Program-made: the position numbers and the translations under genes
The notes under the pieces: generated by a model
The model's database searches: none
What the model saw: the letters and a program-made list of their open reading frames with translations, nothing else
What the model was told of the DNA's origin: nothing
Shown: one piece after another, positions 32,403-41,991 of the stretch
Position numbering within the stretch: position 1 is the first letter of the stretch
How the letters are laid out: every line of letters begins with the position of its first letter
NCBI GenBank assembly: GCA_017640665.1
Contig: JAEPQE010000004.1
Location: 62,001-126,000, forward strand
Length of the DNA stretch: 64,000 bases
Source: Balneolaceae bacterium
GTDB taxonomy: Bacteria; Bacteroidota; Rhodothermia; Balneolales; Balneolaceae
Direction: 5' to 3'

Positions 32403-32436
32403 TAAAGTTAGGCCATTACGTAAGGGGAGAGTCAAA
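32403..32436 (-). promoter_or_regulatory. MerR-type promoter/operator of the TipAS regulator gene
   Basis: On the minus strand TTGACT (32430-32435) and TAACTT (32405-32410) are separated by 19 bases, CTCCCCTTACGTAATGGCC, centred on the palindrome TTACGTAA (32416-32423). In Bacteroidota terms TTTG and TAACTTTA lie 22 bases apart instead of 19. An overlong spacer with an operator inside is the hallmark of MerR-activated promoters, so autoregulation is likely. Confidence 0.6.
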
Positions 32437-32498
32437 TAAAAATTTAGAATCTTTTTTTTAATATTCTCAACAAATAACAAACAACGAATAATCAAACT

Positions 32499-32966
32499 AT
32501 GAAAAACTCACTTTACATCATTTCCACTCTTGTACTCATGCTTACATCTGGCTGGATTGGTTGGGAGGGACGGATGCTACTATCTGATTTAGAGACAAAA
32601 GTGATTACTAAAGAAGCCGCTACTAAAGTCAATGAAGATTGGGGGAACATTATTATATACACCGATGAGGCATCAGCTTCTACTTATGGAACAGAAAACA
32701 CATTAACCGCTGTAGCTGAAATTAAGCCCGGAATGGAAATTCATCCCCCTCATCAACACACAGCAGAAGAGTTTTTGTATGTAATTGAAGGTGAAGGTAC
32801 ATGGAGCATTAACGGAGTAGAATCAGAAGCGAAAGCGGGAGACATCATGTACTCAAGACCCTGGGACTTACATGGAATTACAAATACAGGCGATAAACCC
32901 CTTCGCTTTTTTGTAATGAAATGGGATAACAAAGGAGTTAAAGTTCCGGTACTTAAAGAAGAGTAA
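32499..32966 (+). CDS. Membrane-anchored cupin domain protein
   Basis: A 155-residue protein: one N-terminal signal-anchor segment (LYIISTLVLMLTSGWIGWEG), then a single cupin barrel. Cupin motif 1 reads GMEIHPPHQHTAEEFLYVIEGEG, with the His-x-His and Glu metal ligands; motif 2 is GDIMYSRPWDLHGITN, with the fourth histidine. A full metal site is therefore present. It is divergent from the MerR/TipAS gene across a 107-base gap that carries the regulator's operator. This suggests that expression responds to the same signal. Substrate unknown. Confidence 0.85.
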   Translation: MKNSLYIISTLVLMLTSGWIGWEGRMLLSDLETKVITKEAATKVNEDWGNIIIYTDEASASTYGTENTLTAVAEIKPGMEIHPPHQHTAEEFLYVIEGEGTWSINGVESEAKAGDIMYSRPWDLHGITNTGDKPLRFFVMKWDNKGVKVPVLKEE

Positions 32967-33031
32967 AAGAAGTTATGATGTGTTAACATCTACTCCGTAT
33001 CTTATAGCCCAATTTAACACATAGATATTTT

Positions 33032-35593
33032 ATGCAACTGAGCCGTACCCTGTTAGCACTTCTTTTCGCCACAATAAGTTTTTCAACCTTAACCCATGCC
33101 CAGCTTTTCGAAGATTTTGAAACGGGAACTAAAGGGAGCTATTCCGGAGCCACCGTAACCTTAGCTACTGGTGATTGGTTTTTGGATGATGCCCTTCTTG
33201 GAAATTTATCTAACGATAAATTTAACGGAGACCAGGGAGTCCGTATGGATCGCCGGGATGGAAAAACAGGTAACATCTACATGCAGTTCGATAAGCCTAA
33301 CGGAGCAGATGAAGTCTCTTTTCATCTCGCACATTATGGGAATCAACCTGAAGCTGCAGCGCTTCAGGTTCAGTACTCGACAGATGGCGGTTCGAATTGG
33401 ATTGATATTGGAGATGAAATACCTGCTCCATTTGAACTGACAGAATACAGCATCCCGGTTCAGGTAGATGGAAATATTCGCTTCAAGTTCGTCCAGTCTT
33501 CTGGAACCGACCGAATGAATATTGATGATATTCGGATTACGGATTTTATTGAGCCTCAGGAAGAACCCGGTATATTGGTTGAAATTAACGAAGAATTAGT
33601 CGATTCAGGGGCAACTATTACATTTGAGACTACTTTAACAGGAAACACTCGCGATAAACAAGTGCAGTTAAAGAATATTGGAAGCGACACACTTAGAATA
33701 AGTAACATTATCCCTCCAACAGCACCTTTTACGGTTTCCGAGCTTCAGGATTCGGTATTGGCTTTTAATGAAACTACAATGGTTACTCTTTCATTTACTC
33801 CCCAATCTGAGGGAAGTTTTACCAACGAAGGAGGATTTGAAATTCAATCTAACACTGGAGTGTTCAAAGCATCTTTAAGTGGAGAGGCTGTTGAAGCAGG
33901 CGGTGTTATTCCAATTTCAACAGCGCGGGATTTACCTCAGGGTGAAACAGTTACCTTAACAGGATGGGTAACTGTAGCCGAAGAATTCGAAGGACCGGTG
34001 TATTTTCAGGATGAAACTGGTGGGATTGCATGGTTTAACTTTGGATTGATGAGAGATAGTCAGGATGGCTTTACTCTGGATGTACAACGTGGGGATTCTA
34101 TTGTAATCACAGGAGAGTTGGGCAGCTTTAATGACTTGATCCAAATTGTTGGGGATGATGTCCAGTACGAGTTCTTTCCAGATGGAAACAGAGAAATCGA
34201 ACCTTTGCCTGTGACAGTTTCTGCATTGAATTCTGGAAGTTATGAAGGGCAACTCGTTTCCATGAATGTAGAGATTGACCATAGTGGAGTGTTTCAATCC
34301 AGCGAATATGATATTACAGACGCAACCGGCTCAGGGGTTCTGTATATAAATGATGACACAGAAATAGTTGGAGCTACAGCACCTGAAGGAGAAACAACCA
34401 TAGTTGGAGTAGTGGGTATTTTTTCCGGAACCTATCAGTTATTACCCCGTGACCTGGAAGATATTGATGCCGAAGCTATTGAAATTCCGGGAGAGGATAT
34501 TTCCAAAGACGAAACATTCGAGATCGTGACCTGGAATATCGAATGGTTTGGTTCGGCTGGGAACGGTCCTGAAGACGACGAAATCCAGCTGATGAATGTA
34601 ATCGAAGTAATCGACAGTATAGATGCGGACGTGTTTGCTCTCCAGGAAATCGCAAATCAAACTATGTTCAATCGGTTGATTGATTCTTTAGAGATCTATG
34701 AAGGGGTCTTGGCGAGCTTTTCCCAGTCGCAGAAAACAGCATATCTATACAAAACAAGTACAATTAATGTGCTGGATTCAGGTTTGCTTACCACCGGCCA
34801 GGAAAGCTTTGACTGGGCGAATGGACGATTTCCTCTTGAACTTAACTTTGAAGCAGTTGTTGGCCAGGAAGTACGTGAAATACGGGCATATAACATTCAC
34901 GCAAAAGCCTTGGGAGAACAAGAGGATTATGTGCGCCGAAGAGATGCTTCTATTTCTTTAAAAAATTATTTGGATCAAAATGAGGACAACAGCAATGTGA
35001 TTGTAATTGGAGATTACAATGATGAACTTGAAGCGTCTTCGGTAGGTGGACAAGATTCGCCCTACAAAAACTTTGTGGATGATGAAGAATACACCGTTTT
35101 AACTAAAAGCCTTGAAGATCGTGGATTTACTTCCTACAGTAGTTTTTCGATGATTGATCATATTACCATTTCTTCAGAATTAGTTGACGAATATTTTGAA
35201 GGTACAGAGCGTGTTGAAAACCCCTCTTACATCGGAAGTTATCTAAGCCAGACTTCAGACCACTATCCCGTCTGGGTTCGTTTTCAGTGGGGAATGGCCA
35301 CTTCAACCGAGGAGCCAAACACTACAGTAACGGGAATACGATTAGATCAGAATTACCCGAATCCATTTAACCCAAGTACTACCATTTCTTACTCATTGGA
35401 TGCTACAACAAATGTAACTCTGGAAGTTTTTGACATGATGGGACGTAAAGTATCCACATTAGTTCAAGGTCGGCAAATAGCAGGTGAACAAACTATCAAT
35501 TTCGATGCTTCTGCTTTAGCAAGTGGAGTATATATATACCGATTGGCGACCGGAGGAGAAGTCCTTACTAAAAAGATGATATTGCTGAAATAG
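33032..35593 (+). CDS. Secreted endonuclease/exonuclease/phosphatase-family protein with T9SS sorting domain
   Basis: An 853-residue exported protein. After the signal peptide (ends near THAQ) comes a jelly-roll-like domain (DWFLDDALLGNLSN, KVQLKNIG-type Ig region near 215-285). An OB-fold/DUF5689-like segment follows (about 290-480, GETVTLTGWVTVAEEFEGPV). The catalytic EEP domain lies at ~490-760: VTWNIEWFG, FALQEIANQ, GDYNDELEA and SDHYPVWV give the Asn, Glu, Asp and His of DNase I-like enzymes. The last ~80 residues carry NYPNPFNPSTTISYSL and end KKMILLK, the T9SS type A sorting signal. It probably degrades extracellular DNA for nutrients. It stands between the cupin gene and nadE on the same strand. 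Confidence 0.88.
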   Translation: MQLSRTLLALLFATISFSTLTHAQLFEDFETGTKGSYSGATVTLATGDWFLDDALLGNLSNDKFNGDQGVRMDRRDGKTGNIYMQFDKPNGADEVSFHLAHYGNQPEAAALQVQYSTDGGSNWIDIGDEIPAPFELTEYSIPVQVDGNIRFKFVQSSGTDRMNIDDIRITDFIEPQEEPGILVEINEELVDSGATITFETTLTGNTRDKQVQLKNIGSDTLRISNIIPPTAPFTVSELQDSVLAFNETTMVTLSFTPQSEGSFTNEGGFEIQSNTGVFKASLSGEAVEAGGVIPISTARDLPQGETVTLTGWVTVAEEFEGPVYFQDETGGIAWFNFGLMRDSQDGFTLDVQRGDSIVITGELGSFNDLIQIVGDDVQYEFFPDGNREIEPLPVTVSALNSGSYEGQLVSMNVEIDHSGVFQSSEYDITDATGSGVLYINDDTEIVGATAPEGETTIVGVVGIFSGTYQLLPRDLEDIDAEAIEIPGEDISKDETFEIVTWNIEWFGSAGNGPEDDEIQLMNVIEVIDSIDADVFALQEIANQTMFNRLIDSLEIYEGVLASFSQSQKTAYLYKTSTINVLDSGLLTTGQESFDWANGRFPLELNFEAVVGQEVREIRAYNIHAKALGEQEDYVRRRDASISLKNYLDQNEDNSNVIVIGDYNDELEASSVGGQDSPYKNFVDDEEYTVLTKSLEDRGFTSYSSFSMIDHITISSELVDEYFEGTERVENPSYIGSYLSQTSDHYPVWVRFQWGMATSTEEPNTTVTGIRLDQNYPNPFNPSTTISYSLDATTNVTLEVFDMMGRKVSTLVQGRQIAGEQTINFDASALASGVYIYRLATGGEVLTKKMILLK

Positions 35594-35650
35594 AGGGTCA
35601 AAAAAGGGGGGCGAACTAAGTGCCTTTGTGCCTTACTACCTTTTCTTTCT

Positions 35651-35658
35651 TATCTTTG
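35651..35658 (+). promoter_or_regulatory. -7 box immediately before nadE (short-leader promoter)
   Basis: TATCTTTG is a perfect TAnnTTTG box only four bases before the nadE ATG at 35663, with TTTG 22 bases upstream (35625-35628). If used, transcription would start at or next to the start codon, giving a nearly leaderless mRNA. Confidence 0.4.
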
Positions 35659-35662
35659 ATAC

Positions 35663-37375
35663 ATGAACATCCGTCTCGAACAACTTAACCCAACTATTGG
35701 GGATCTTTCCGGAAATCAACAGCTTATTCTGGATGCCATCAGAAAGGCAGAAGATGATAAGATAGATCTTCTTTTACTTCCTGAACTGGTAGTATGTGGT
35801 TATCCTCCAATGGATTTGATGGAGCGCAAAGTGTTTCGTGAAATGTGCTATCAGGTTAACCAGGACGTAATTAAATCTACTGGAGAATCAGTAGTTATTT
35901 TTGGCTCGATTACTGAAAATCATACCGGAGTTGGGCGGGTTTGCTTCAACTCTGCAATTGTAGCACAAAATGGGAAAGAGATTTCAAGAGTTCACAAAGC
36001 CTTGCTACCAACCTATGATGTTTTTGATGACCTCCGCTATTTCGAGCCGGGAACAGAATTTGAGCCAACCATAATTAATGGAATTCCTTTTGGGATTACT
36101 GTTTGCGAAGATATCTGGTTTAATGATAACGAGATTCAATATCATACCTACTCTACCAATCCAGCGGAGATTCTAGCCAAAAAAGGGGCTAAGGCAATTA
36201 TCAATATTTCGGCCTCTCCTTTTTCGAAGAATAAGCCGGTTTCACGGGTTGGAATGCTTCAGAAACATGCCCGTGAACTTGGTTTACCTTTGTTTTATGT
36301 AAATCAGGTTGGGGCGAATACTGAGTTGGTTTTTGATGGTGATTCTTTGGCACTCGACCAAACTGGCTTTATTGTAACTCGTGATGAGCGCTTTAAATCT
36401 ACTTTTGTAGATGTAGAGTACGATTCCGAAAATCAAACTCTGGATGCAGGCAGGTATGCCGACATTCAACGAACGATTCCAAATCAAACTAAAACGATGT
36501 TTGATGCTTTGGTGCTGGGTGTTCGGGATTACCTCAGAAAATCAAAACTCGGGAATCAGGTGATTCTTGGATTGAGTGGAGGTATTGATTCTGCCCTGGT
36601 TTGTGCGATTGCAGTGGAAGCTGTCGGAGCTGAAAATGTACTAGCTGTCACTATGCCTTCAGAATTCTCAAGTGAAGGGAGTGTAAGTGACTCAGAAAAA
36701 CTGACTCAGAATTTGGGGATTGAATTAAAGGAAATTCCGATAAAACCTGTATTCGACTCATTTCTTGAGCAACTTGATCCTCTTTTTAAGGATACCAAGT
36801 TCAATGTAGCGGAAGAGAACCTGCAAAGTCGTACTAGGGGTGATATTCTTATGGCCATATCGAACAAGTTTGGACATATACTTCTTAATACAGGCAACAA
36901 GTCTGAAACAGCAGTAGGGTATTGCACGCTTTACGGTGATATGGCTGGCGGACTTGGTGTAATTTCTGATCTTTATAAAACGGAAGTCTATGCAATGTGT
37001 CGCTGGCTTAATGAAGAATATTATAAGAAGGAAGTGATTCCGGAGGCGATCATCACTAAAGAACCAAGCGCGGAATTGCGTCCGGATCAAAAAGATTCAG
37101 ATTCTTTACCGGACTACGGAACTTTAGATACCATTTTGAAATACTACCTGGAAGATCAGTTGTCGAGAGAGGAAATCCTTGCAAAAGGGATGGATGAAGA
37201 AATAACCGAGCGCATACTTCGTCTTGTTGACAGGAATGAGCACAAGCGCTATCAGGCGGCTCCCGGATTGAAGGTTTCTGCGAAAGCATTTGGAGTCGGA
37301 AGGCGGTGGCCAATAGTACAGCAATGGACAGGCCAGGAAATCAAGTCGCAACAAAGACAAAAATTAACAAACTGA
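35663..37375 (+). CDS. nadE: Glutamine-dependent NAD+ synthetase
   Basis: Amidates nicotinic acid adenine dinucleotide to NAD+ using ammonia released from glutamine by its own N-terminal domain. In 570 residues, the nitrilase-like glutaminase (1-~270) has the Glu-Lys-Cys triad regions LPELVVCGYPPMDL, HKALLPTYDVFDD and GITVCEDIWF. The synthetase domain (about 285-560) has the PP-loop LGLSGGIDSALV near residue 305 and GNKSETAVGYCTLYGDMAGG. This is the complete fused form; no separate glutaminase is needed. The upstream -7 box is very close to the ATG. Confidence 0.95.
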   Translation: MNIRLEQLNPTIGDLSGNQQLILDAIRKAEDDKIDLLLLPELVVCGYPPMDLMERKVFREMCYQVNQDVIKSTGESVVIFGSITENHTGVGRVCFNSAIVAQNGKEISRVHKALLPTYDVFDDLRYFEPGTEFEPTIINGIPFGITVCEDIWFNDNEIQYHTYSTNPAEILAKKGAKAIINISASPFSKNKPVSRVGMLQKHARELGLPLFYVNQVGANTELVFDGDSLALDQTGFIVTRDERFKSTFVDVEYDSENQTLDAGRYADIQRTIPNQTKTMFDALVLGVRDYLRKSKLGNQVILGLSGGIDSALVCAIAVEAVGAENVLAVTMPSEFSSEGSVSDSEKLTQNLGIELKEIPIKPVFDSFLEQLDPLFKDTKFNVAEENLQSRTRGDILMAISNKFGHILLNTGNKSETAVGYCTLYGDMAGGLGVISDLYKTEVYAMCRWLNEEYYKKEVIPEAIITKEPSAELRPDQKDSDSLPDYGTLDTILKYYLEDQLSREEILAKGMDEEITERILRLVDRNEHKRYQAAPGLKVSAKAFGVGRRWPIVQQWTGQEIKSQQRQKLTN

Positions 37376-37499
37376 CACAGAAATTAGGTTTGTAAATGCT
37401 TTTTTTGATGTAGGTCCGTTACAGCTGCGTTTGTGCAGTTCAATTCCTAATTAAGGCTGATAATTATTACATTAACTAAAATTTAATCTACAGAAAAAT

Positions 37500-39491
37500 A
37501 TGATCAGGAAGATACTATGTACTGTTTTTGCCCTTAGCTTTACGGGCACAGTGTTAGTAACGGCGCAGGATTCAACTGCTTCAGTTAAAACTAAGGATAT
37601 GCCCCTCCGGCTGTTACCTTATGCAAACCCGATGCAGGGAGTTAGTCAGGATGAAACGATAACGGAAACACCAACTCTTGCTGATCTGGATAGTTTCCAA
37701 AAAGATATTATCAGTCGTATATCAGATGTATACAGAATGTATGTAATGGCACTAGATGCTCAGGTAGATCAGGATGCAATATTAGCCGAAACCTACATCA
37801 ATGATGCTGTTGAAGCTTCTCAGGAACTTTTGGATGATTATCCGGAAATCAGGTCTGATCGCCGTTTTGCTGAGTTATCCCGCGCCGTTGTAGGAGAATA
37901 TCGCCAGTTTTATGGGATTACAGATTCTGAAAATGAACCACAGGGAGAAGTTTTTGCTATTCAGGAAGACTTCCTTGAAGATGAAAATTTGTTAGATGAA
38001 GATTTTGAGTTTCCTAAAGATGCAGACATCCGGAAAACAGCAGTCCCTTTAATTCAAAATTCGCAAGTAAATCGTCATTTAGTTTATTACACGTTACGCC
38101 GACCGGAAGTAATGGAAACCTGGAGAGAGCGAGCTGAGATTTACAAGCCGATGATGGATAAAATCTTTGCGGAAGAAGGTTTACCTCCCGAGTTGGTTTA
38201 TCTTTCCTTTATCGAAAGTGGAATCAACCCAACTGCGAGGAGTTGGGCAGCAGCCGTTGGAATGTGGCAATTTATCGCAGCAACAGGGCGTGTTTATGGG
38301 TTAGAAATTAACTGGTGGGTAGACGAACGAAGGGATCCAGAAAAAGCAACACGAGCTGCAGCACGACACCTTAAAGATCTGCATAATATTTGGGGTGATT
38401 GGCATTTAGCGATGGCGAACTATAACATCAGCCCAAGAGGGTTAAACCGGGCAATCCGCAGGGCTGGCGGCGTAAAAGATTATTGGGCAGCTTATCCATA
38501 TTTGCCTCGCGAAACCAGAGGCTATGTTCCGGGATTCATTGCTACAACTATGATTAATATGAGTCCTGAAGAATTTGGTTTCAAGAAGAACTATGGCCAA
38601 AAACCATATTCTTATGATTTGGTAGAAGTTGATGGCTTGATGCCACTGGATGAGATGGCGAAGATTATTGGGATCAGCACTGATGAACTCAAATCTTACA
38701 ATCCTGAGTTGTTGAGATGGGCGACTCCTCCCGGAAATAAATATCCACTTAAAATTCCTTCGGGAAAGAAAGCTGATTTTTTAGCAGCTTATGACGATAT
38801 CCCCAAAGAAAGTGCAAACCAAAGTATCACAATGCATACCGTTCGAAGCGGGGAGTCTATTGGCTTAATTGCCCGAAAGTATGGAACTACAGTAAGCGGT
38901 ATTTATGCCAGTAATGAGAATTTATCGAATGTGATTTACCCAGGCCAGGTGTTAGCTGTTCCATTGCCTGCGGGAAGTGCATCACAGATTTCAGCAAACC
39001 GACCAACCAATCAGCAGAGCGGTACTACTACAAGTCGATCTTCGTCGAGCTCAAATGTGAGTATTCCGGCTAATTCAACCAAAATAACTTATAAAGTTAA
39101 AACCGGAGATACTATTGGGCATATTGCAGAATGGTATGATGTTCGTGCCTGGAATATCAGAACATGGAATGGAATTGGTAACACAATTAGGGTAGGTCAA
39201 AGTATTACAGTATATGTTCCGAATGCTCAAAAAGGACATTATGAGCAGGTAGATGATCTTTCATTTAGAGAGAAACAGGATATCGAAAGTCGTCAACGAA
39301 GAGGGGAAAATATTTTTCTAGCCTCGGCAACTAACACTTCTAATGATGGAGCAGTTACTTACACCGTGAAAAATAATGACACATTAAGTGAGATTGCAGA
39401 ATCATTTGGAGTATCTACTTCTCAGTTGAGAAGGCTCAACAATTTGAGTGGGTCAAGAATCTTTGTAGGTCAGTCGTTAAAAATAAAATAA
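37500..39491 (+). CDS. MltD-like membrane-bound or periplasmic lytic transglycosylase with three LysM domains
   Basis: A 663-residue exported murein hydrolase. The SLT domain (about 215-350) has the catalytic Glu in YLSFIESGINPTARSWAAAV, followed by GMWQFIAATGRVYGL and MANYNISPRGLNRAI. An intermediate region leads to three LysM peptidoglycan-binding repeats near residues 440-485, 530-575 and 617-663 (MHTVRSGESIGLIARKYG; YKVKTGDTIGHIAEWYD; YTVKNNDTLSEIAESFG). A Ser-rich linker separates repeats one and two. The protein cleaves glycan strands to allow growth or division. CtpA starts eight bases downstream, and in other bacteria such proteases control murein hydrolase levels, so the pairing may be functional. 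Confidence 0.92.
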   Translation: MIRKILCTVFALSFTGTVLVTAQDSTASVKTKDMPLRLLPYANPMQGVSQDETITETPTLADLDSFQKDIISRISDVYRMYVMALDAQVDQDAILAETYINDAVEASQELLDDYPEIRSDRRFAELSRAVVGEYRQFYGITDSENEPQGEVFAIQEDFLEDENLLDEDFEFPKDADIRKTAVPLIQNSQVNRHLVYYTLRRPEVMETWRERAEIYKPMMDKIFAEEGLPPELVYLSFIESGINPTARSWAAAVGMWQFIAATGRVYGLEINWWVDERRDPEKATRAAARHLKDLHNIWGDWHLAMANYNISPRGLNRAIRRAGGVKDYWAAYPYLPRETRGYVPGFIATTMINMSPEEFGFKKNYGQKPYSYDLVEVDGLMPLDEMAKIIGISTDELKSYNPELLRWATPPGNKYPLKIPSGKKADFLAAYDDIPKESANQSITMHTVRSGESIGLIARKYGTTVSGIYASNENLSNVIYPGQVLAVPLPAGSASQISANRPTNQQSGTTTSRSSSSSNVSIPANSTKITYKVKTGDTIGHIAEWYDVRAWNIRTWNGIGNTIRVGQSITVYVPNAQKGHYEQVDDLSFREKQDIESRQRRGENIFLASATNTSNDGAVTYTVKNNDTLSEIAESFGVSTSQLRRLNNLSGSRIFVGQSLKIK

Positions 39492-39498
39492 GTTCATT

Positions 39499-41139
39499 AT
39501 GAGGAAGATTTTTTCAAAAGCAGGATTGCTGGTTCTGCTGGCAATTCTTGGAATTAGTACTGTAGCGTTCCAGGTAACCGATATTTACTTCCTCATAAAG
39601 AAGAATTTCTCAATTTTTAGTAAAGCCTACGAAAATGTAGCTCTGGAATATGTTGATGAAGTAGATCCGGAGGTACTCATGCGGAATGGGATGGAAGCTA
39701 TGCTCGAAACGCTCGACCCTTATACGGTATTCTACAATGAATCTCAAAATGAGCAGGCTGAGATTTTTTCCCGAAGTAATTATGCGGGTGTAGGAATCGA
39801 TGCCGGTTTCAGGGATGGAGAAGTGGTAGTGGTCGCACCCACCGAAGGAGGCCCTGCCGATCAAAAAGGCGTACGTGCCGGAGATGTGATTGTCGCTATT
39901 GACGGCGTATCTACAGAAGGATTGCTCCCCGAAGAAGTACAAAATCTTACGATGGGCGAAATCGGCTCATCCCTTACTCTTACCATAAACCGTTTTGGAC
40001 TGGATCAGCCCATAGACTTTGAGCTCACAAGAGCGAGTATTGAGATTAAAAACGTAACACACACTACGCACCTTGGTGATAATTCGGAATTCGGATATAT
40101 CCGTTTGGCCCAATTTGGAATGAATTCTGCCAATGAAATTAGAACAGCGATCGAAGAGCTATCTGCTGATAATGCATTAAACGGGTTAGTGTTAGATTTG
40201 CGTGATAATCCCGGCGGGATTCTTCAGGAAGCTGTAGCAATAGTAGATAAATTTGTTGAACCGGGAATTACTGTTGTTGAAACCAGAGGGCGAATTCAGG
40301 AATATAATGCGGCTTATGAAACCCGTGAACCAGTGATGTTCGATAAACCAGTTATCGTTTTGATGAACGCCGGTAGTGCGAGTGCATCAGAAGTGGTCGC
40401 AGGTGCATTACAGGATTTAGACCGCGCCGTAATTTTAGGAGAAACCAGTTTTGGGAAAGGGCTTGTTCAAATCGTGAAGCCAATGCCCTACAATACCTCT
40501 ATGAAGATCACAATTTCAAGATATTACACACCAAGCGGAAGGAGTATTCAGTCGTTGGCGTACACACATCAGGCGAGAAACGCTTCTATTTCGAGGCAGG
40601 AAACAGCGAACAGAGTGTTCAAAACCCGAAATGGCCGGGATGTAAAAGAAGGAAGGGGCATCGAACCTGATGTTCAATCGGGGACTTCTATTCCTGGCTT
40701 ACTTGAAATCTCCCTTATGCAGGAAGGCGTTTACTTCGATTTTGCTACCCAATTCGAATCCCAAAATAGTTCTTTTGAGTCAGAACAAATGCCTGATCAG
40801 GTATTTGAAGATTTCAGAGTGTTTCTGGACGAATCCGGTTTTGACTATAAAACGGATTCCGAATTACTCCTGGAAGAGCTTGAAGCCAAGCATAACAATG
40901 ATGAGGTAAAGGCAAGTATTGAATCTATTCGGGAAGTTATTCAAAAAGAAAAAGAACAGAATTTCAAAGACAGCGAGCAGGAGATTAGAAAAGCCTTGTA
41001 CCTGGAATTAATATCCCGATATCAGGGGCAGACACTTCAGCGGGAAGCATCACTACGGCTTGATGATCAGTTAGAAGAGGCTATTAATTTGCTAACTAAC
41101 TCTGATCAGGTTTCTTCTATTTTGAATGGCAGGGGATAA
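39499..41139 (+). CDS. ctpA: S41 family C-terminal processing peptidase
   Basis: A 546-residue periplasmic serine protease of the CtpA/Prc family. It has an N-terminal signal anchor and then a PDZ domain (near 95-175, GVGIDAGFRDGEVVVVAPTE-type start, ending DVIVAIDGV). The S41 catalytic core has LRDNPGGIL, the nucleophile Ser in MNAGSASASEVVAGAL, and the general-base Lys in LGETSFGKGLVQI. A C-terminal helical extension (about 400-546) is longer than in typical CtpA. It trims or degrades periplasmic proteins. It lies 7 bases after the transglycosylase gene and overlaps the PHP gene by one base (TAATG), so all three are coexpressed. Confidence 0.93.
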   Translation: MRKIFSKAGLLVLLAILGISTVAFQVTDIYFLIKKNFSIFSKAYENVALEYVDEVDPEVLMRNGMEAMLETLDPYTVFYNESQNEQAEIFSRSNYAGVGIDAGFRDGEVVVVAPTEGGPADQKGVRAGDVIVAIDGVSTEGLLPEEVQNLTMGEIGSSLTLTINRFGLDQPIDFELTRASIEIKNVTHTTHLGDNSEFGYIRLAQFGMNSANEIRTAIEELSADNALNGLVLDLRDNPGGILQEAVAIVDKFVEPGITVVETRGRIQEYNAAYETREPVMFDKPVIVLMNAGSASASEVVAGALQDLDRAVILGETSFGKGLVQIVKPMPYNTSMKITISRYYTPSGRSIQSLAYTHQARNASISRQETANRVFKTRNGRDVKEGRGIEPDVQSGTSIPGLLEISLMQEGVYFDFATQFESQNSSFESEQMPDQVFEDFRVFLDESGFDYKTDSELLLEELEAKHNNDEVKASIESIREVIQKEKEQNFKDSEQEIRKALYLELISRYQGQTLQREASLRLDDQLEEAINLLTNSDQVSSILNGRG

Positions 41140-41990
41140 TGCTCCCTAAGGCTGATCTTCATATTCATACTACCTGCTCTGATGGAAGACTTAAGCCAGA
41201 GGAGGCAGTTGAAATAGCACATGAAAGAAAGCTTACTGCTCTTTCGATTACAGATCATGACAGCTTTGAAGGCTATTTTAAAGCGATTGATAAAGCCAAT
41301 GAATTAGGTATTGAACTGGTACCAGGTGTTGAGATTACCTGCTCGTTCAAAAAAAGAGAGGCGCATATTCTCGCATATTATTTTGATGTTTCCACTCAAT
41401 ACTTCGCCGATTTCCTGAAATCTCAGCGTGTTGCGAGAAGAGATCGGATAAAAGGCATCATACATACTATTAACGAGAATGGGCTTGAGGTGACTTATGA
41501 TGAAGTACGGGCAGAGGCTAATGGAGCTAATATAGGTCGCCCTCATTTAGCAAAAGTTTTGGTAGAGAAAGGGTATGCCAGGAACCACAACGATGCGTTC
41601 ATTCGTTATTTAAGTACAGAACGTCTTGGCGAAATTGAAAACACTTATCCAGATTACAAAGAAGTTATCGAAATTGTAAGAAATATCGGTGGAGCAACCG
41701 TCCTGGCCCATCCTGCAAAACATTACACTACTAAGGAAATTGATGAGTTTATTGAGGCTGGTATAGATGGGCTGGAATGTATCCATCCAAGTCATAACTT
41801 TGAGCTTCAAAAGAAATACACAAAGGTTGTTGAGGAAAACGCATTGCTACTTACTGGCGGAAGTGATTATCATGGAGGCAGGGAAATGGCAGCCCGCCAT
41901 TTAGGAGTGGTTTGTGTCGCTGCAAAACATGTCGAAAAAATGAAGCGAATGACCGATCAAAGAAAGAACATGGTAGAATTGAAGAAATAA
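41139..41990 (+). CDS. PHP-domain phosphoesterase (RNase AM/TrpH-like)
   Basis: A 283-residue cytoplasmic metal-dependent phosphoesterase of the PHP superfamily, TrpH/YciV type. The metal-binding motifs occur in order: ADLHIHTTCSDG, SITDHDSFEGY, VPGVEITC, NIGRPHLAKVLVEKGY and VLAHPAKHY, ending GGSDYHGG. In E. coli the relative RNase AM (YciV) hydrolyses 3',5'-bisphosphonucleotides and the 5' ends of RNA; the exact substrate here is inferred from family. It is translationally coupled to ctpA and is followed one base later by ribH. Confidence 0.88.
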   Translation: MLPKADLHIHTTCSDGRLKPEEAVEIAHERKLTALSITDHDSFEGYFKAIDKANELGIELVPGVEITCSFKKREAHILAYYFDVSTQYFADFLKSQRVARRDRIKGIIHTINENGLEVTYDEVRAEANGANIGRPHLAKVLVEKGYARNHNDAFIRYLSTERLGEIENTYPDYKEVIEIVRNIGGATVLAHPAKHYTTKEIDEFIEAGIDGLECIHPSHNFELQKKYTKVVEENALLLTGGSDYHGGREMAARHLGVVCVAAKHVEKMKRMTDQRKNMVELKK

Positions 41991-41991
41991 T

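Noticed and set aside
37420-37460. GTTCAATTCC resembles a tRNA T-loop.
   Set aside because: No acceptor stem, D-arm or anticodon arm can be drawn around it within 90 bases.
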